Assembly: GCA_047495785.1 (NCBI GenBank)
Contig: JBLDXI010000042.1
Coordinates: forward strand, 2,542,001 to 2,606,000
Direction: 5' to 3'
Length of the DNA stretch: 64,000 bases
DNA from: Lepidodermella squamata
Lineage: Eukaryota; Gastrotricha
The position numbers and the translations under genes were made by a program. Positions within the stretch are counted from its first letter, which is position 1. Each line of letters starts with the position of its first letter. Shown in pieces: positions 46,630 to 59,843 of the stretch. The notes beneath the pieces were generated by a model. That model was not told the DNA's origin. It did no database searches and saw only the letters and a program-made list of their open reading frames with translations.

Positions 46630-47380
46630 TTTTCGGTAAAACTTAGCTGATCATCAATTTACTAGAAAAAGGTAAAAAATGCACAATAGAAAAAGAGCGC
46701 ACATTACTTATATCCCCACAATCGTACACTTTTACAACACAGTTAGCCATCTATTACCCAGGAATCTCCTAATACACACCCATTCATACCACTATCGACA
46801 CCGATATCCGATGTAAAATATCATAATCCCGATCGTTCCCGATATCCAAGATCACCCACCTACTCCTTGAGCATGCTGTAAAACTTTTCAAGCAACAAGT
46901 AACTAGTGTCCCGTGTCCCACAACAGAAAGGTCAAAGGAAAAATGAAAAATCACACATTTTTCAGATCACACACGTTGGATCACGCTTCACACTTCACAC
47001 TTCTTATCTGTTCTGCTTAGAACCCCAAATTGTCCACGGGGCAATCATCTGATATCTGATGGATTCAGGACTCCTGCTGATGCTCTGTAAGGTCAAGGAG
47101 GAAAGACTTTTGGCATCGCTACGGGTCAAGGTGCAACTGAAACCTGATGATTGGCAGATTTAAAAAATGAATGTTTTATAATGTTAACATTTTATTGCAA
47201 CAAACTATCTGGTTTTTTTTTAAATTATGTATTAGTAATTTTTCAAATCTTACAAACTTGGTTACTTAGCAACGCGTACCGTTACACTGGGTTTTCAAAA
47301 ACTAAAACCGCGAATTCTTGAACTCGGGCCACATGGGGACTTCTCATCTCTAAGTCATTTGGATTCCCTGTTTTTGTGAA
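46630..47380. promoter_or_regulatory. divergent LPCAT / WD-repeat gene spacer
   Basis: 751 bp between two opposite start codons. No TATA box or other clear element. A bidirectional promoter is inferred from layout. Confidence 0.35.
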
Positions 47381-50300
47381 ATGCTTTCAGCTGCAGAACA
47401 AAGAGAACAAGAGTTTTTTGTTACAAAAGATGCTCCAGTAAATTATCCGCGCCGGAAAGAAACCAAGCCTCAATATTTGTACGACAATTTTAATATCGCA
47501 TAGCCAGACGTTTTGACCAACCTGCTATATTTCTAGATGGCGAATTCTACGGCTGACTCTACGGGATACTGTCAAAGCCGTAATAGCTACAGAGCGGATT
47601 GTTCAGAAGGTGGTCCATGGGATTTCACACACTCGATCAATATCCCCTAATTTGGCCCCTAATGTTGGCTTTATCTTTGACGCCGTGTTGAATCCAATCG
47701 AAAGGGTATGTCATAAGTCATTCCTGATATTCAATTCCAAATTTATTTGCTAGGAAACCGTGAATATCGACGCTAATTGTGCCTACATTACAAATTGGAG
47801 TGGGCGATTGAATCGGCTCGTCGTTTTCGACAAACCAAATAGTTTTCAAAGAATTCTTCACTGTATTTCATCTAATCAGTTTGTGGCCTGGAAGCCAGGA
47901 TCTGAGAACGTGACTGTTTGTTGAAAATTGTAATACTTGCAGCTATCCACTAAACATTTTATTTCAGCTCTTGGACAAAGATATTCATATAGTTCATGTT
48001 ACGAGCGCTGATATCGCCATTTATTCCGCCATATTTAACGTTCATCGATTTGAGGTCATTCTTGGTCATACCGGCGGTACTTCCGTTAGTTGGATATTAA
48101 ATCCGTAGGGTTACAGGCATAATTCTTGTGACTAATTTAGACGTGGCAATTCCGCTACAATAATCAGTACCTTGTGCAAAGTCGCCACGCTCACTTCCGT
48201 TCTTTTCCGAGCGAGAAGTTCGAATTTCTATCTATTGAAGCGACGTCTAGCAAATCTCAGCGCGGTTTCGCAGCATCATCTCATCTTGTCGTGGTGGGCA
48301 CTAATTATTTGTTCAAGAGGAATCCATAGTTATTTCAATTTTTTCATGAAAGGTTTTCAACTTGGAAACTGGGCATGTCACCGATTACAAAAAGAATCTC
48401 CATCTTACCGCCATTACCGCAATACTATATTTCAATCCGCTGAAGTTGCTTGTTACTGCAGCAAAGGACGGGACAAGTATGATCGGTCTCATCTATGGTT
48501 GACTGAAACCGTAAACGTTATTAATTTTTAGTAAAAGCGTGGAATCCTGATTGGACGATTCGTCGAGTGTTAGTTGGACATACTGGCGCCATAAATTCTC
48601 TGGCATTTTATCCATCTGGCGCTTCTTTCATATCCTGCGGCTCAGATCGGACGATGCGATTGTGGTGTTTAGATACTCCTGGCCAGCTCAGCAGGTTTGA
48701 ATAGTGATGAAATTTTTATGTTATTTTATTGCGGCTTATCTTGAATTTAGTGTGAGCGTGGAAAATGCTCTGATATCTGTCGTGACTGTTCGAGATGAGG
48801 CGTCATTTTTGTCCGTATCTGCAAATGGCCAAGTTGACTTGTGGAAAGCTCAGGATTTACATTTTTTGCAAACATGTGGCGGGTGAGTTGAGCTGTTATT
48901 ATTAACAAATGCCCAAGTCAAACTACTTTGACAGGAGTGGATATTTGAAATTGATCTGTACCACCCGTCCTTTTTGGCCCCTTCGAGCCTGTGCTATGTG
49001 CGGAGATGGCTGTGTGAGACTAATATCCACAACTGACGGCTCAATTATTTCGACTGCTCTTCCTCCTTCGTTGGTACAACACGGCTCCAATCGGCAAATA
49101 AATGATTTGATTGATATTAGTTATTCTGCGTTTGATGGTTTGTTTTAGAATGTGCAATAGCTGGCTATTTACTTATTTTTTGCTCGTTTAGATGTTGCGT
49201 TTGCAATATATAACAAGGGTGAATTCGCGAAATTTGACATGACGACAAATCCAGCGTCTCTGGTATTCATTCATCAGGCGGAAACTGAACAACAGGAGTA
49301 CTCATGCCTGACGATGTACGAAAAGATCTGTAATCCATGGCCTCAACCTAAAGAGAAATCGCTGGCAACAGAGAATCTAAATGTTGTCGGACACCTTGGC
49401 TTAAAAGTTAGCCAGAAATTGAACCGTTGCATTTTATTTGCCGGTCGAAGAGATGGAAAAATTTGTGTCATTGATTGGAGAACTGGGCTAATTCAATACG
49501 ACGTGGAAGGCCATTTAGGCGACGGTGGCGTCAGCTGCCTAGCAGCCACCGAGAAAACCGATGTTCTCATTTCGAGCGGCCACGATCAAATTATTCGAAT
49601 ATGGAAGATTTACCCGTTTAATATTGACGCGTTGTCGCTCATGTCATCTTTCTTCTGCTCACAACTACCCAGGCCGTTATGCACAATGAATTCTAACTTC
49701 AGCGCAGCTTTGCAGCACGCACCGTCAGCCACTTTCGCGTTGGTCACCTACGATTTCGACGTTAATGGTAAGAACTTTTTATTGTTACCTCAATTGATAG
49801 TTTGAAGCAATTGTAATTAACCTGAATGATGTATATAGCTCGAAAGTTGTTCCTGGAAGCGTTAGCTAAAAGCAGTATGTCGAATATCCATCGTATTTTA
49901 TGTTCACAAAATGAGTTCACTATAGCGCCTCAGTTGATATTTTGTTCATCTTCTTAGCTATTTTCCATGCAATTTCGGTGATTTAACATTTTTTAAATCT
50001 TTTCAGATCGAGCTGATCATTCACCCATGGACGATCACACGGATGAAATAGTTGCGATTTCATATTGCAAAAAATTGGGGCTAATGGCAACAGCTGCCAG
50101 CGACGGAACTATTCGAATATGGGACGATTTTAATAAACTCATTAGGTTGGTTGGCGATAAAGCTATATTAACCTGATTACTACCTTGAATCATTTAAATT
50201 TAGAATCTTGGAAGTAAATGGATTGCCCAACAGCGTTGCGTTCTGCAGCCAAAATGGCGATCTTCTCGTTGGACTGGGCGAGAACTTGCATTTCATCAGC

Positions 50301-53300
50301 CACGAACAATGTAAAATCTATATTATCTGCAAAACAAGATTTCATAGCGGTTATCCTAATTGCAGATTTACCACTACCTTACAAAGTAAAGTTGATGACG
50401 ATTCGGATAAGAGAACCGCCAAAAGATCAACCAATTCCTCTGAATGAAGCCGTGACTCGAAATTTATCGAAAAAGGCCTTGAAACTTTTATCTGGAGCTT
50501 CAGCTGCGTCGCGATATTCCCGTTTTGACGATCCTGTACCACCAGAAGAACAGAAACAGTATATTAAAATGACCTTTTTGACATTCCGTATCTTATGAAT
50601 TTAATTTAGGCTGGACATGGAACGAGAGGAAAGAGATAAAGCTTATATGCACCTCGCGAATCAGGATGCTGAAATTCTTCGAATCGGTAAAGGTCTGGAA
50701 GAGTCGAAGAAACCGCCAATAAAGCTGAACCCGTTGGAGAAGAAATCAGCTTTCGATCGCTATCTCGACCATTTCTATTATCGACCCGATACAAGCGCAG
50801 TTGACCTTGATGCTCCCGAGCGAGAAACGCCCCGGGTTCCGCCTGGCGAGGACAATGCGCTGGAAGCTAAGCAGCCTAAATATTTTCCAACTCCGGAACC
50901 TTCGACATTTTTCTCGAAGCGACGACTGGCCTGCCCGAAGCCGAACTGGATAATCGACCCGGCTGCTTTTATTCCAAACTCTGTACTGGCCAAGCTCATT
51001 TTCCCGCCGCCACCACCTGGCACCGAAGAAAAACCGTGGCGACCGCCGGGTCTTAGTGACGAACAACTTGCTCAAATTAGGGCTCACAATGCTAATGTAA
51101 TTTGATCTTACCTATTGCGTTGTTAGTATATAATTTTAAAAATTATCAGCGGAAAGTTGGTCGCAAGCTGAAATATGGGGACACCGAGAGGTCGTTTCAA
51201 TGGGATGATGAAGAAGATACATCATACAAGCAGGCTTTATTGGATGTGGTAAATACGGAGCCGCCTCCACCGACTCCGGTAATTTATACCCTGAATTTTT
51301 GGTTAAATTTTCACCTTGGTTCTTGTTACCAGCCACCTCCAACACCGCCCCCAGAAGAGCCTAAGAAAGTCGAAGCACCATCACGGCAATCGGAGTATTT
51401 GTCACGGAAACTCCAACCACAGCGGCAAGTCAAGAAATTCGTCAGAATTGTCGAGCCACCACGCGAACCAACCCCGGTTAAAATTCCTACACCTCCTCCT
51501 GCTCCATCTCCTATCCGACAAATAGAGGAGCCTGAAATTGAACTGCCGTCTTACATTACTCAATTCATCGGTCAAACTTGGTTCGATCATTACTTCCCGA
51601 GTCCAACGCCGAGAACTTTCCCGCTGAAGCCTCCATATACCGTGATAGCTTTCACTGATTACATGATGTTGCTGTTAACAAAAGCTCCACCCTCAAAATG
51701 GAATTTGACATCGGGTATTTTAGAATCATTTCTTGTTCTTTTCCGGCAATTCGGAGCGCCTGAGAGTTGCGACCCTGAAACTATCCGACGACTGCTTTTG
51801 AAAATGTTGGATTCAGATAGTCTGGCAATTGGTAATTAAAATAATAGAGCATCTTTCGTTTTACATTAATGGTTTGTTTCCCCAAGATCTTAACGATAAA
51901 GACCATCGACAGTTTGTCTATGGCTGCGCCCACGTTTTCGTAACGTTGAATCTGCTCGACTTTCAAGTTGCGACTGAATTCATGGCGTTTTATTTGATTG
52001 GCAATGACTTCACGCGAGAGCTGATGCTTCAAGAATTTTGCATGGCTGGTATGATGGATCCGAAAAATTATTTCGGAGTGGAAATGGACAGTTGGGACCC
52101 GGCCGGTGGTAAAATGGATGAGATGAACGGTAACCAACAGCTACGCAGGCGGCGGGAATTTCGGAAAACTGCCTTCGAATGGCTCAAGAGGTATAATTTG
52201 GTTCACATGTAGACAGCTAATCATAAAGCATCGTATTTTGTCAGCATACTTGTTAGATTACACGGTAGTTTTGTGAAAATGATCACCCTTAAGCATGAAA
52301 ATTTACACAATTTAATGGCATGCAAATGGTTCAAATTTTGTTTGTTCAGAGAATAAGCCTCTAATTTGTTTAGGTGGACAGCGCGTTTCCGCCGGCACTT
52401 GGAGCGAGCTGTCGCTCGTTTGGTGCAGGGCCAAGCTTTAATTGCTGCTGGAAAGCGACCTCAAGGTGCACGCTCTAATCGACGTGCCACGGGTTTGGTA
52501 AGAAATCTTTCACATTGAGTCGAAAATGTTGTTGAAGTCATTATTTCCGTTTAGCCATCTGTAAGCAGTCGAATGAGCGGCGAAACTCAACTTCAACGAA
52601 CTATTGACACTATGCAAGGTAATTTGGCAAAAACTTAATCGGATCTAATCATCTTCCATGTCTCACAGTTGCGATCCGAGCGGCTCCTGATGTTTCCAAA
52701 ATGCCAATTTCAGCCGTAGAAACAATCAGTAAGTATATTAGCCATGATGAAACTTCGTTTTTTATGCAGATAATTGTTTTTAAGACTATTTTTGTGATGA
52801 AATGGCGGAGAAGGATGCTGCTGCCGTCGCTGCGGAAACAGCCGGAGATCGAAATGCAGTTATCGCTCCTGTTTTACCAGAAGCTAAATTGTCTGAGCAG
52901 AAAATCCGGTTGCCTCGAATCGGCGCACTGCGCTACCATGACTGCAATCCTGAGCGCGAATCATTGTGCTATCCAGACTCTCATTTCGCGGCGAAACCAG
53001 CACGTGGAGCAGTTGGCGCCAGTCAATCGCTGCTCGATGATGATTGGGACCCGCTTCGGTTCACCGCTACTCATCTCCGTCTGCCTACGGCTGTTGTCAA
53101 CATTGAGGGGCCAAATAATATTGATTACAGCCCGATGCCGGCTTCAGCTCAACCGCGACGTGTTCATCCTAACGGTATTTCTAAGAGCTCACCTTTTATA
53201 ATTATGTTTCTTAATTTATTGTATTTTACAGACAAGATCAGCGCATTAATGGAGAGAAACCGCTCGTCTTTTATTTTGTTAACGCTGAAATCTGCACCGA

Positions 53301-53356
53301 AATATTTTTATATGCCTTCGTTGGGCGATTTCGAACCTGAGGGAATTGAGATTTGA
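47381..53356 (+). CDS. large WD-repeat protein, WDR87/WDR97-like, probably axonemal
   Basis: Many small exons with introns of about 50-60 nt. Exon 1 (47381-47478) starts MLSAAEQREQEFF. Exons from 47537 to about 50400 encode a series of WD repeats, for example HTGAINSLAFYPSGASFISC with GSDRTMRLW, GVSCLAATEKTDVLIS with GHDQIIRIW, and AISYCKKLGLMATA with ASDGTIRIW. A Pro-rich linker (about 51250-51530) and a helical region containing TDYMMLLLTKAPPSKWNLTS follow, then a tail ending FEPEGIEI at 53356. The order (tandem propellers, then a long C-terminal part) resembles cilia-linked WDR87/97 proteins. Some N-terminal junctions (48,100-48,350) are uncertain, and I estimate roughly 1,400 residues. 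No transmembrane segment is seen. Confidence 0.8.
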
Positions 53357-53800
53357 CAACATATTTCTTTCTATCATTGTGATACGGTTTAGTGTGGCCC
53401 CGACCACCTTGATATTTTCATTAAAACAGAGAGAAAAATTACATTGTTGATGGAATGGAATTCCCTATACCATAGTGTTACTGTTACTGTTAATTATCGC
53501 AAGCTGTCCCGCGAGATTCAGCAAATAGTAGAGTCACCATAGGTGCTGAAGCGCGGCTTTCACGAAAGAGAATCCAGCTATATTTGTTTAGCGCCAGCTC
53601 ATGATCATTAATTCCTACTGACCACTGGCTTTCATAAAACTTGCGGGAAGCGATCAACGTGATGCTGATCACAATTGTGAAATTGGGCTTAGTGAAAATA
53701 AATTGGGTACATTTGCAATAGGTAGTATAGGGAGCGAGTCCACCTCCCATCTTCCCTCCCGGTCCCCTTGCAACCGCGTAAGCGAACACGGAGTGTGTGT

Positions 53801-54030
53801 GTCGGCCATGGTGGCTCAAAGGTTAGAGCCGTGCCTTCTCAGAAATGCAGCCCGGGTTCAATCCCCGGGAACGACACTTTTCGAGCACTCGTGTAGCGCG
53901 TTACAGGTAGAATCTCGGCTAGCAAGGTAGAATAGTGCGCTTGTTCGCCGGCACACACGAACGACCTTGGCCGAAGACAAATGCAAACTGACCTCCCCTC
54001 ATACTCTGTGGGATATTGGAACGACTATTT
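53801..54030 (+). mobile_element. tRNA-derived SINE-like element
   Basis: The first 76 bp resemble a tRNA. There is a perfect pol III A box (TGGCTCAAAGG, 53812-53822), a perfect B box (GGTTCAATCCC, 53855-53865), a 5-bp D stem (GGCTC/GAGCC) and a 5-bp T stem (CCGGG/CCCGG). The acceptor stem has two mismatches and the anticodon arm is poor, so this is not a normal tRNA. About 150 bp of unrelated sequence follows, as in SINEs. The right end is approximate, and no poly(A) tail or target-site duplication was confirmed. Confidence 0.5.
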
Positions 54031-55885
54031 CGGCAAAATATAATGTTGCAATTCGTTATCAAGAGACCAGTAATTAAGTAATCTTGCTGTCAACTCATTC
54101 AATCTTGGCCGGAAAGAAACGAGAATTGTGGGGCAAACAAGCGCCCAAATTGCGTAACGTAACTTGGGCTAACTTTGTCGTAACGTTTTACTTTCCAGCG
54201 TTCATCAGTCAATCAGTAAATCAAATATATACCTGACCTGATAGATTAATGAACATGCCGAGCAAGCGCAGGCAATCCGCTATCAAGATTGAGGCGTCAG
54301 GCACCAGGAACTAGGAACCAGAAATCCGAAACCAGGAGCAACGGTCGAAGCGGAACAAAAAAATATAATTACCATGCGGCTAATAACCACTGCTTTTTCA
54401 TTTAAGAAATTGTGACATGTAATAAAGAATGGGATTTGTATTCAATTTATATTTATTTTATAATTCTTGCGACCTTGAGGTTTTACGCAAGTCGGACCGA
54501 TTTTTTCAGGGGCGCGCGATAAGGAAGAAGACCGAGGTGAATCGTTCGTGTCCTTTTCTTGCTTGTAGGTCAAGCCTCAGCGTCTGTGGAGCAGGGCGTG
54601 TCACCGAAGCTTCAATATTTGTAACGCAAGTTTTTATCTTAACAGAATGCGTTTTGCGCTGTTCAATGATAAGAGAAGAGCTTTGCTACAGCGCCTCAGT
54701 TTCACTTATTATTCTTCTTTCACTCGTATCAAGTTGTGCTACATTTTCTATTGCTTTCGTTGTTATTTCAATATTTTACCACTGTTATTTCCTCAGTCAA
54801 ATTGTCAAAATCTCACCTCTCACCTCTCACTTGGTAGTTATTAGTTAACAATTGGTAACCAATTTCGTGTTTCAATCAAAATTACTGAATGCCAGTTGTA
54901 ATTCGCGTGTTTGAGGATTGAAAGTCGAGCTTATCAATGTTGACGAATTATGACCTATAAATTTTTCTCCTATAACGTCATCATTTCGCACATTTCTGTT
55001 GAGCTGCTCACGGAGAGCCACCTCTGAATCGGAATTTGAATTCAACGATGAACGAGTTGCACCTGTTAGTTATCGATTATTATTCTTGTACCATCTCAGT
55101 TCGAAAATGAAAGTGACTTTGGCTAACACCTGGAATCTGGACGGCTTAACAATCGACAAAGGCTTTTAGGTTATGTGCAGTTGAAGCCTGTTGGCAACAG
55201 GCAATTCATGATTCCAATGGTTGTCATTCGCATTGACAACGGGATATTATTAATTACTTGGGAACGACAGCACCTGTTGGTAAAATGGCAATTTTGAAGC
55301 TGCGCTCCGTTCAAAGTGCGCAAAGTAACACAGCTTAATTGTTTACCACATGAGTTCCTGTTGATCAACATCATCAGTGCTGACGCGCCCCAAGTGAAAA
55401 CAGAATGAAAATGCAATTTTTGATTTTACAATTCGCTGGAAACATTTGTTCTGGTTCCTTGGCTTAGCTGGGTTTTATTCCAGGCAGCAGTCAACTTAAT
55501 AGGCTTTCGATGTTAGGTTGACAAATTTAGTTGAAAAATGCCTACCACGTGGTTGCTCTATGGCTATTTGATGGGTAGGCGAGGTCTGAGGGAGCTTTAC
55601 ATAATGTTTCAGCGTCTGCTATAGTAATAACATTCAATAGTTTATTAAGAGCACCGCAATATATCCACGCTCTACTAGATGCTCGTCCCTTACTTTAATT
55701 GCTCTAAATATCAACTAAACGCACGTAATCCAATTTTGCTGTATTATTGCAGTGATGAATCACCTCAAGTCTTTTTTAGCTGATCAGTATGTGCACTAGA
55801 GTATGATGTCTAAACATTGGCGTTGAAATATTCTTTCTTCTCAGTCCATAGGCCAATTTATACAAATCAATTGTGATTAATTAAG
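54031..55885. other. gene-free spacer
   Basis: About 1.9 kb between the SINE-like element and the first LAMP gene. No supported gene. Confidence 0.45.
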
Positions 55886-56750
55886 ATGATTAAAGTTTTC
55901 GCACTCGCTTGCATATTGGTAAGTTGCTATATTTTCAAATGGAGCATTATTCAAATTTATTGTCATCCAGCTTGCGGGTTTGGCTAACGCCCAGTCGGAT
56001 GCCACTACAACCCAGGCCCCAACAACAGCCGCTGCCACGACTGCTGCTGCAACAACTGCCGCTCCCACAACCGCCGCGCCTACCACAGCGGCTGCGACAA
56101 CCCAGGCTGCCACCACGATGGCACCGACGACTGCTGCGCCCAAGCCTGATAACAAATTCGTCCTGACCAACGCCTCAGGCGACGCTTGTGTCGTTTTCAT
56201 CGCTCAGTACTTCAACGTAACGGCGATGGATTGCAATGGCATCAGCGGCAGCTGGCTTATTAATACCAATGATACTACGGTCAAGGGAGAATGCGAAGCA
56301 GACTTCAACTTCATGAAGATTCTTGATGAAAAGCGCAACGTTCAGGTTTGGTTCAACTTCACAAAGACTGGTAGCAGTAACAACAACTTCCACATCGGAA
56401 ATGCCGCTGTCGCTTTCGGCCCGGTAGATGATCCTAAATGCGTGAATACGCTCAGCAAGGTCACTACTGATATGCGTGCACCCGAGAGCAGCGTTTACCG
56501 CTGCAACGCTGAGAAATCTATCGTTTTCGACAACTCCACCATCTACCTGTCCGGTGTCAAAGTGCAAGCCTTCCACGAAGGCAAGAGCACCGACTTGAGT
56601 GGTATCGATGAGTACATCTGCATGGAAGACTCCGAGGTGTCCAACATCGTCCCAATCGCCGTCGGTTGTGCCCTGGCTGGTCTCATCGTCATTGTGCTCA
56701 TCGCCTACATCATCGGCCGGTTGCGCCGCCGCCCGTACGAGCCTGTGTAA
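55886..56750 (+). CDS. LAMP: LAMP-family lysosomal membrane glycoprotein 1
   Basis: Type I membrane protein of lysosomes. Two exons (55886-55918, 55971-56750) give 270 residues. The 52-bp intron falls inside the signal peptide (MIKVFALACIL then AGLANAQ). A mucin-like stalk of Thr/Ala repeats (TTAAATTAAPTTAAPTT) precedes one LAMP luminal domain with four cysteines and several NxS/T sites. The LAMP-specific transmembrane region VPIAVGCALAGLIVIVLIAY follows. The short basic tail ends RRRPYEPV, whose YEPV fits the Y-x-x-hydrophobic lysosomal sorting signal. Vertebrate LAMP1/2 have two luminal domains; this has one, as in CD68 or LAMP5. Confidence 0.9.
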
Positions 56751-58116
56751 TCGTCATCTAAACCCGTCTACCTTAATATTCGTTCTAAAAGCTTAGATTA
56801 GTTTGTCTTCACTTCAACTTCTTCACTACATTGTACATACAAAAAATGAGTTGCTACTAATTTGTCCCATGTCTCATTCGTGAAAAATGATAATTATGAA
56901 ATAATTATGTAAAAATGCGGCTGTGCATCTACTTTCGGAACAAAGGCAAACCGTTGATTGCACGCGCTGCTATATGTGTAAAACAAAATAATGAATCGTG
57001 TTTAATGACAAAACAAAACCCTGTGCAGGGCGTGATTTCATCACGTCTGTTGCATTTTACCTGCTGTGTATTATTATTATTATATTACTACTACAATTTT
57101 GATTGGAAAAAATGAAAATAAACTAGTGAAGATAGAAAGCGTCCTTACTTTTGTTTTGGAAACTAACACAACCCGCACTAAAATTCTCGTTTTTATCGTC
57201 GAAGATTTTAGTAGTGCTAATTATAACTTGGAACATGCTACTGTGATTCAAATAGGCCAGTATATGTTAATCCTAAGCAAACGCAGCTTCGATCGCCTAT
57301 AATTACAAGTGTCGCAGTCGCTAATTTTTGTTGCTATAATAGCACCGGAAAAATTCTTACGCGGTGCGTCTTTCAAAATGTGCATTTTCGTTGGAAAACC
57401 GAAAATTCGACAGAAAAAACGTCTAATTCCTTGTTTTATCTTGCTCGTAAAAACAATATTGTAAGTTGAAAAACATGCGCCTTAAAGCTAATCCTTGGCT
57501 ATTTTTCTGCTTCGTCAATTTTTCGACTTTGAAAGTCGTTCTAATTATTAAACAGTGCAAATTTTCGAAATGATGAGCTGACTTGATGATGAGTGTTTGA
57601 GTGCTTCGTACACGGCCATTTTCTGGGTCCCTTGCATTCTGTACCGCTTCATGACCTTTTATGAAAAGGGTAACGGATAGCTGTTAATTGCGTAACGTGG
57701 CTCGATTCGCGATGAAGAAAAACATTGATTATATATAACAAGCTTCGCCGCGGAAACAATTGAAAAAACCTTTACTATTATCCACTCAGTAGAATTACAC
57801 GAAGTTTTTTGCTACCACCTAAAACAACAATCTACAAGAACTTAACATGTGTAGTAATGAATTATATCGTGAATATGCTACATGTATTACTTAATGCTGT
57901 GAATGAGGATGACGATATACGGCGATGCGATTGTGGTGGAAATAAAACGCGAAATGAAAACTGGGTTCTTATGAGTGTTTAAACTCGGAAAGATCACTGG
58001 AACTGAAACAGCTGTCTAGCCATTAAACCGGCTATTACTGTCAGAAAAACGAAAAAGCAGATGTCGAAAATGCTTCGTTCAAATACTGCACTAATAATTT
58101 TCTTTTCATCGACGCT
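56751..58116. other. spacer between the two LAMP genes
   Basis: About 1.4 kb. A short (TAT)n/(TAC)n stretch lies near 57066-57094. No gene is supported. Confidence 0.45.
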
Positions 58117-59031
58117 ATGAAGGCAAAAATAGGCTTAGTTTTTTTAGCGTCGCTGATTTTCAATGCGGTAGATTTTTCGACTTAGTCACGTGTGTTCATT
58201 AAATTCATTTCACTCCAGGTTGAAGTTTTGTGCGAGACTTCGTGCGTTTGGGCGCAATTTTCCGCCAGATTCCAGTTACAAAGTTTAAATCCAACCATTC
58301 CGTCAGAGGTCAGAACTTTGTACCCTGCCTACGTGTCTCCATTTTTTACCTTACATCTTCAAGGGCTTTTATTTCAAAGTGGATTCACTAGGGCCAATCG
58401 AGACAAAAGTTATCGCAATTTGCAAAGAAGATAGCGCAATGCTGGAGATAACACGACCGCCGATACATCAATTCACGCTGGCTTTTCACCTAGCTCGGCG
58501 CACTATCTTTCTTCGTCACTTATCATTGGAATACGAACTTAAAAACGATTCTCGATTCCCAAAAGGCGCAAGTAATAATCGATTTTCTGTATTTTTTTGC
58601 ATTCATAATTTTATTCTTCAGGGGTGAGGGCCAAACAGGATTTTCATGGCGGTATCATGTTGGCTAAAGATGATGGTTACTACACATGCAGTAACCCTTT
58701 CGATGAGGAATCGGTCCAACTTGCAGTGGACGGAAATTTGTCAGGAAATTACAAAGCTTTTATTAACTTGTCCAATGTGACATTTCAAGTTTTTTCGAAC
58801 GCGATGATAAGCGGCAGTGACAGTGAGTTTCAGGGCCACAGATACCCGTGCGCAACGGACCAAGATAACGAGGAGAAAGCAAAACGCAAAAGCCCTCGGT
58901 TTGTGTCGGTCGGTGCGCTGGCGTTGATAGTTGCGCTAGGCTTGGTGCTCGGCGTGGTTAGCTTTCTCGCCATCGTTATCGCCATTCGCCAACACCGACA
59001 GAAGTCGCGCTATCAACAGATGCCCGAATAA
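58117..59031 (+). CDS. LAMP: LAMP-family lysosomal membrane glycoprotein 2
   Basis: Four exons (58117-58167, 58219-58308, 58364-58571, 58622-59031) join in phase to 252 residues. A signal peptide (MKAKIGLVFLASLIFNA) is followed directly by a LAMP luminal domain (CVWAQFSARFQLQS, then YYTCSNPF and NVTFQVF, and YPCATD before the membrane). The transmembrane segment is VGALALIVALGLVLGVVSFL, and the tail KSRYQQMPE contains YQQM, another Y-x-x-hydrophobic sorting motif. Unlike its upstream neighbour it lacks the Thr-rich stalk. The two look like diverged tandem members of one family. Confidence 0.85.
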
Positions 59032-59843
59032 GCGTTGCGTGGGCTACTTCGTGCATGAATAAATAACACAACAAACTGACGAGAAGCTGGTGGTTTTTTC
59101 GTCTACTTTCAATTAAAAGCACCAACACGGTGAAAAGATAATTTTGTACTATGAGCATTCTATGCCGAAATCAACTAAAGTTTCTTATCAATTAGTACGA
59201 CACCGATAAATGGGGAAATTAATACGAAATTATTAGTAATTCCACTGTGATGAGAAAATACCTCGAAATGTGTCGAACAATGAGACGAGTATTTCATCCC
59301 GACAGGTGAGCAAACTTTCGTGGCAAGTCTCGCCGATGAATCAGGCTGAAACTCATCGTTTTTATCTCTAATCAAGTAGGTCAAACATCGAGTACAAATG
59401 CTAAGACATTTTTTGATCTGTCCTCAAAAATTATCGCAGCGTAAATCCTTAACCTAAAAAGGCCTCAAATCGATTAATATCCATTGTTGCAAAATAAAAA
59501 AAACGAGGATATTACCCAAAATGGTGAAACTTTATTAACAGCAGTCAGATTTCATCTTCACAGCATTAAATTGCAACAAATGAACGTTGAAAGCTAGCCA
59601 CATAAGCTGCACCCTTCGACACCCATTGCGCAAGCCACCGTAATTATTTCATTTTGAAGAGGTCACGCGGCGGTAAATTTGTTTTTTTTCTACAAACCAA
59701 CAACGATGAAAGGATTGAACAAATATCGCACTAAATGATTTTACGCGCAGTCTCACACATCACACGAAGTCAATTATTATACAGTTTATGTTGTGTCTTT
59801 TTATGCGAAGAATGAGCATGATGGTTATGATTTTTTTCGAAGA
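59032..59843. other. spacer between convergent LAMP2-like and MTHFR genes
   Basis: 3' regions only. Nothing further is recognised. Confidence 0.4.

Noticed and set aside
49770-50007. C-box-like ATGATGT in a long WD-gene intron as another snoRNA
   Set aside because: No D box CTGA at suitable distance and no recognised rRNA complement.
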